In this document: positions 61,331 through 64,000 of the stretch, one piece after another
Layout of the letters: every line of letters starts with the position of its first letter
How positions within the stretch are numbered: position 1 is the first letter of the stretch
Assembly (NCBI RefSeq): GCF_900129295.1
Contig: NZ_FQUU01000019.1
Location: forward strand, 21,356 to 85,355
Length of the DNA stretch: 64,000 bases
Origin: Flavisolibacter ginsengisoli DSM 18119
GTDB taxonomy: Bacteria > Bacteroidota > Bacteroidia > Chitinophagales > Chitinophagaceae
Direction: 5' to 3'
Notes under the pieces: generated by a model
The model's database searches: none
What the model was told of the DNA's origin: nothing
Seen by the model: the letters and a program-made list of their open reading frames with translations, nothing else
Made by a program: the position numbers and the translations under genes

Positions 61331-62851
61331 TTGAATTCAATATTCTCCGAAGAGTTCAAGGGCGAACAATGGTATAAAGACCTGTTTGACAATGCCCATG
61401 ACCTGATCCACATTGCGGATCCTGGAGGAACATTGATATATGTGAATAAAGCCTGGGAAGAGGTATTGGAATATTCACTGCCCGAGATCGCCAACAAATC
61501 CATTTACTCTTTCATTGATGTTACAGACAGGGAGAGCTTTAAAAATTACAGGGCTGATGTTTTGCAGGGCCTTATTCCTCCCAAAGAAGTAAAGCTGTCA
61601 CTGGTTGCCAAATCAGGTAAACTGGTTACCATCGAAGGCTTTCTCTCCTTAAAGTCCGGGGATGGCCAGCCATTATATACCAGGGCCATATTCCGGGACA
61701 TCACCGCAAAAATTGAAAATGAAGCACGCCTGGAGACCTTTAACAAGGAATTGCAGGAAAGGGAATTCAACCAGCAGCAACTGCTGCACTTTGCCCCCGA
61801 TGCCATCATTGCCATGAATGGTGATGGGCATATTACATTCTGGAACCCAAAAGCAGAACAGGTTTTTGGCTGGTCACTGGAAGAAGTAAAGGGAAGATCC
61901 CTTGCAGAAACCATCATACCTCCCCAATACAGGGAAGCACATAACCAGGGTATGAAAAGATACCTGTCCACGGGCAGGGCCCAGGTAATGGGCAGAACCA
62001 TAGAAGTAACCGCCCTGAATAAGAATGGTGATGAATTTTATGTTTCATTGACCATCTCTTCGGCTATACAGGATGGCCAAACCACATTCATTGCCTTTCT
62101 CAGGGATATCAGTGAACAAAAAAGGAATGAGCTGGAGCTGGATAAAAAAAGAAAGGAACTGGAACAGACCAACCAGCACCTGGAGCAGTTTGCCCATGTG
62201 GCCAGCCACGATATGAAGGAACCTATTCGCAAGATCAGTCTCTATAGCCACATGTTGACCGATGATGAGGAAAATGTATTGACACCCGCATCGGAAGATA
62301 ATCTTAAAAAGATCCAGAAAGCCGCCTCCAGGCTTACCCAAATGGTGGAAGGTGTATTGAACTATTCCCAGTTAAAGAATTTCAATGAAGCTGCTGAGGA
62401 TGTAGCCCTGGTTGATATTCTTTCTAACATAGAAACCGATCTTGAACTGCTGATACGGGAAAAACAGGCCCGGCTTCATTATAATAGTTTCCCATCCTTC
62501 AGGGGCATACAGTTTCTTATTTTCCAGCTCTTTTATAATTTGATCAATAATGCACTGAAGTTTTCCAGGCCGGGGGTACACCCTGTAATTACCATTACCC
62601 ACAGGATCATACATGGGGTAACGGACAATGCATTCATTGAGATCTCCGTTGCAGACAACGGTATTGGCTTTGACCCGCGCTATTCCGAAACCATCTTCGA
62701 CACCTTCACAAGGCTGCATTCCAAGAACCAATTTGAAGGTACCGGCCTGGGGCTGGCTCTTTGTAAGCACATAGCCGAAAAGCATGGTGGAAGTATCAGC
62801 GCTGAAAGCAGGAGCCAGGGCGCAGCTTTCATTGTGACCTTTCCTTTTTAA
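61331..62851 (+). CDS. PAS-PAS sensor histidine kinase (soluble)
   Basis: A 506-aa cytoplasmic kinase. The start is a TTG at 61331, with no ATG available before residue 170, and PAS-like sequence begins almost at once. PAS 1 is at about residues 14-135 (WYKDLFDNAHDLIHIADPGG, IYVNKAWEEVLEYS). PAS 2 is at about 150-265 (LLHFAPDAIIAMNGDGHITF, VFGWSLEEVKGRSLAETIIP). A HisKA with FAHVASHDMKEPIRKISLY follows, and then HATPase_c (YNLINNALKFSRPG, VADNGIGFD, GTGLGLALCK). No membrane segment and no response regulator in the window. It shares a 295-base divergent upstream region with the ethylene-receptor-like kinase, so the two could respond together (inference). Confidence 0.9.
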   Translation: MNSIFSEEFKGEQWYKDLFDNAHDLIHIADPGGTLIYVNKAWEEVLEYSLPEIANKSIYSFIDVTDRESFKNYRADVLQGLIPPKEVKLSLVAKSGKLVTIEGFLSLKSGDGQPLYTRAIFRDITAKIENEARLETFNKELQEREFNQQQLLHFAPDAIIAMNGDGHITFWNPKAEQVFGWSLEEVKGRSLAETIIPPQYREAHNQGMKRYLSTGRAQVMGRTIEVTALNKNGDEFYVSLTISSAIQDGQTTFIAFLRDISEQKRNELELDKKRKELEQTNQHLEQFAHVASHDMKEPIRKISLYSHMLTDDEENVLTPASEDNLKKIQKAASRLTQMVEGVLNYSQLKNFNEAAEDVALVDILSNIETDLELLIREKQARLHYNSFPSFRGIQFLIFQLFYNLINNALKFSRPGVHPVITITHRIIHGVTDNAFIEISVADNGIGFDPRYSETIFDTFTRLHSKNQFEGTGLGLALCKHIAEKHGGSISAESRSQGAAFIVTFPF

Positions 62852-62997
62852 ATAAACATCCAGGAAAAGAATTCTTGTTTCTCAATGAAACACCTTCCTG
62901 ATTTTACCAGGTTTTCAATAGGTGCTTTTTTACTGAAATAATTTGCCTTAGCCAATTGTTCTGCATGCCTTCTATGGTACAACTCCCGTGCTGGTTC
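62848..62997 (-). pseudogene. Possible gene remnant convergent with the PAS kinase
   Basis: On the minus strand 49 sense codons, bounded upstream by TAG, read like real protein (RELYHRRHAEQLAKANYFS, KKAPIENLVKSG) and end in TAA overlapping the kinase stop by four bases. There is no ATG; a TTG near 62982 is the only start-like codon. Family not recognised. Confidence 0.3.
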
Positions 62998-63132
62998 CTA
63001 TCAACGCCAGATCAACTGTATAGCTCCGGTATAGATACTGCGTGGTGATCACGCACTAAGTATACCGTAAATAGGGCTTTGATAGCAAGATGCCTGGCAT
63101 AAGGCTATCTGTTGGTTGCTTTGTTCTCTTTC

Positions 63133-63167
63133 TCCCGACTCAAGACTCCCGACTCCCGACTCAATAC
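63133..63167 (-). repeat. Modular intergenic repeat, block A (pyrimidine-rich on +)
   Basis: Tandem CTCCCGACTCAAGACTCCCG ACTCCCGACTC units upstream of the + gene at 63286, matching the A blocks at 2360 and 20350. Confidence 0.7.
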
Positions 63168-63172
63168 CCTTC

Positions 63173-63229
63173 CGGACAAAAGCGGACAAAACCGGTCAAA
63201 TCGGACAAAATCGGTCAAAACGGACATAG
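63173..63229 (+). repeat. Iteron-like array of six CGGACAAAA units
   Basis: Six direct units of 9-10 bp (CGGACAAAAG, CGGACAAAAC, CGGTCAAAT, CGGACAAAAT, CGGTCAAAA, CGGACATAG) end 57 bases before the start codon at 63286. It looks like a multi-site protein-binding array. Confidence 0.65.
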
Positions 63230-63285
63230 TGGTTTTGAACTGCTAATTATTTTAGCAATCTTGCAACTATAAAATCTAATATCAT

Positions 63286-63888
63286 ATGGCCAGGCAAATA
63301 AGTCATGTAAAGGCGATAGGTACAGTATGTGGAGACATCAACTTTTATAAAGATGTGGACTGGGGATTTTTGGTAAGAATGCTTCCTGGGGTGGATTCTA
63401 AGCGCTTCTGGAAGGACCCTGCCTTTGAAGGCAGCCGCAGGAGTGCTGAAAGGTTTAAACAGGGTAATATCATGTCTTCTATTATCTACCGCTTTGTTCC
63501 TGTTAAAAGAAGATACCCAAGGCTGTTTACCCAGGTAAGAAGAATTGCCATTGCTTTTTTAAAGCAGGGAAGTGAAAAAGGGGAGGTGTTTTCAGCCTTG
63601 TTTACCTTTCTTATGGAGCAAAAGCGTATTTCCCTTACCCGGGAGCAGTTTGATTTACTCCTGTCTTCCTTTGAAGAGGAACTAAAAGGAAGGATACAAG
63701 AACAAAAGCCCGAAAAGGAAAAGAAGATGAAGAACAAGCTGGATATCCAGGTTTCTGCACCACTTAGTGAAGAGGAGATAGAATACTTTAAGCTGTATAT
63801 GGATGATATAGAGTGGACCATAAAGTTTGAAGGGGAGTTTCCGGAAGATTACAGGATACCGCTGTTTTTGCTTAAGCATGCTGTTTAA
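63286..63888 (+). CDS. Conserved Bacteroidota protein of unknown function
   Basis: A 200-aa soluble protein. The N-terminal half (residues 1-75: IGTVCGDINFYKD, VRMLPGVDSKRFWKDPAFEG, SRRSAERFKQGN, SIIYR) resembles a recurrent but uncharacterised Bacteroidota family in which a G....FY segment is followed by a DPAF...R.S..EF-like motif. The middle is helical and basic. Residues 135-152 are Lys/Glu-rich (QEQKPEKEKKMKNK). The C-terminus is acidic (LSEEEIEYFKLYMDD). No catalytic motif is visible. The iteron-like array and a block A repeat precede it, and nothing recognisable follows to the window edge. Confidence 0.7.
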   Translation: MARQISHVKAIGTVCGDINFYKDVDWGFLVRMLPGVDSKRFWKDPAFEGSRRSAERFKQGNIMSSIIYRFVPVKRRYPRLFTQVRRIAIAFLKQGSEKGEVFSALFTFLMEQKRISLTREQFDLLLSSFEEELKGRIQEQKPEKEKKMKNKLDIQVSAPLSEEEIEYFKLYMDDIEWTIKFEGEFPEDYRIPLFLLKHAV

Positions 63889-64000
63889 GCGTTTCTGGTT
63901 TATTGTTTTTTGTTTCTGGTTCTTTAGGTGGAAATGTATTCTTTTAGCTGTCAGTATTTAGGTTGAAGAATTGATTGCAAATAGTATTGACTCTAGCTTT

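Overview
The window looks like a chromosomal segment from a Bacteroidota bacterium, most likely family Chitinophagaceae (an inference). Signs are SusC/SusD pairs, a T9SS PorP/SprF gene with type-B (gliding-motility C-terminal) adhesins, Oar-like and DUF1735 proteins, -33 TTTG/-7 TAnnTTTG-like promoters, and many lipoprotein signals. No tRNA, rRNA, CRISPR array or prophage was seen.

Layout. (1) 1-3.7 kb: a 5'-truncated regulator joining DUF4242, a degenerate nucleotide-cyclase fold and an AraC domain; a secreted DUF4242 protein behind a duplicated 24-bp promoter element; and an exported conserved protein. (2) 3.8-23.6 kb: after a convergent OsmC gene comes a complete polysaccharide-utilisation locus: LacI regulator, SusC, SusD, DUF1735/F5-8C lipoprotein, a GH-A-like exported hydrolase, two GH92 enzymes (the second fused to a basic-secretory-protein metallopeptidase), a ROK kinase and a DUF4965 glutaminase-like protein. 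A perfect LacI-type palindrome lies inside the predicted susC promoter. Both GH92 proteins carry Gln where ordinary GH92 alpha-mannosidases have the Glu general acid. That substitution is known from GH92 enzymes acting on mannose-1-phosphate-6-mannose caps, so the locus may target phosphomannan or phosphorylated mannoproteins. (3) 23.8-32 kb: a T9SS operon with a 1652-aa adhesin of 17 near-identical 69-aa repeats, PorP/SprF, and an OmpA/PD40 protein. (4) 32-46.6 kb: housekeeping and surface genes (DUF4846, DUF4349, YccF, Oar-like receptor, UvrD-like helicase) and a second giant T9SS type-B protein built of PKD domains. (5) 46.6-64 kb: surface lipoproteins, an ankyrin protein, a Tat-exported sugar isomerase-like protein, an ECF sigma/membrane-protein pair, and two orphan histidine kinases. 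One kinase has an N-terminal membrane domain matching the plant/cyanobacterial ethylene-binding domain, with the Asp, Tyr, Cys and His ligands conserved in spacing.

The intergenic DNA is unusual. There are at least four palindromic REP-like families. One is tied to a frameshifted IS200-like (RAYT) transposase and has a non-autonomous copy 25 kb away; another is tied to an intact RAYT. Separately, twelve intergenic loci carry a modular family of short repeat blocks (GTTGAAAAGTTGAC-, GACTCCCGACT-, GTGCCTCTGTG-, TTCGTGCCTTCGTGG-like and others). Their purine-rich strand is always sense downstream of a gene, and their pyrimidine-rich strand is sense upstream of one. Together with the GH92 and ethylene-receptor observations, this is the most likely place for undescribed biology in the window.
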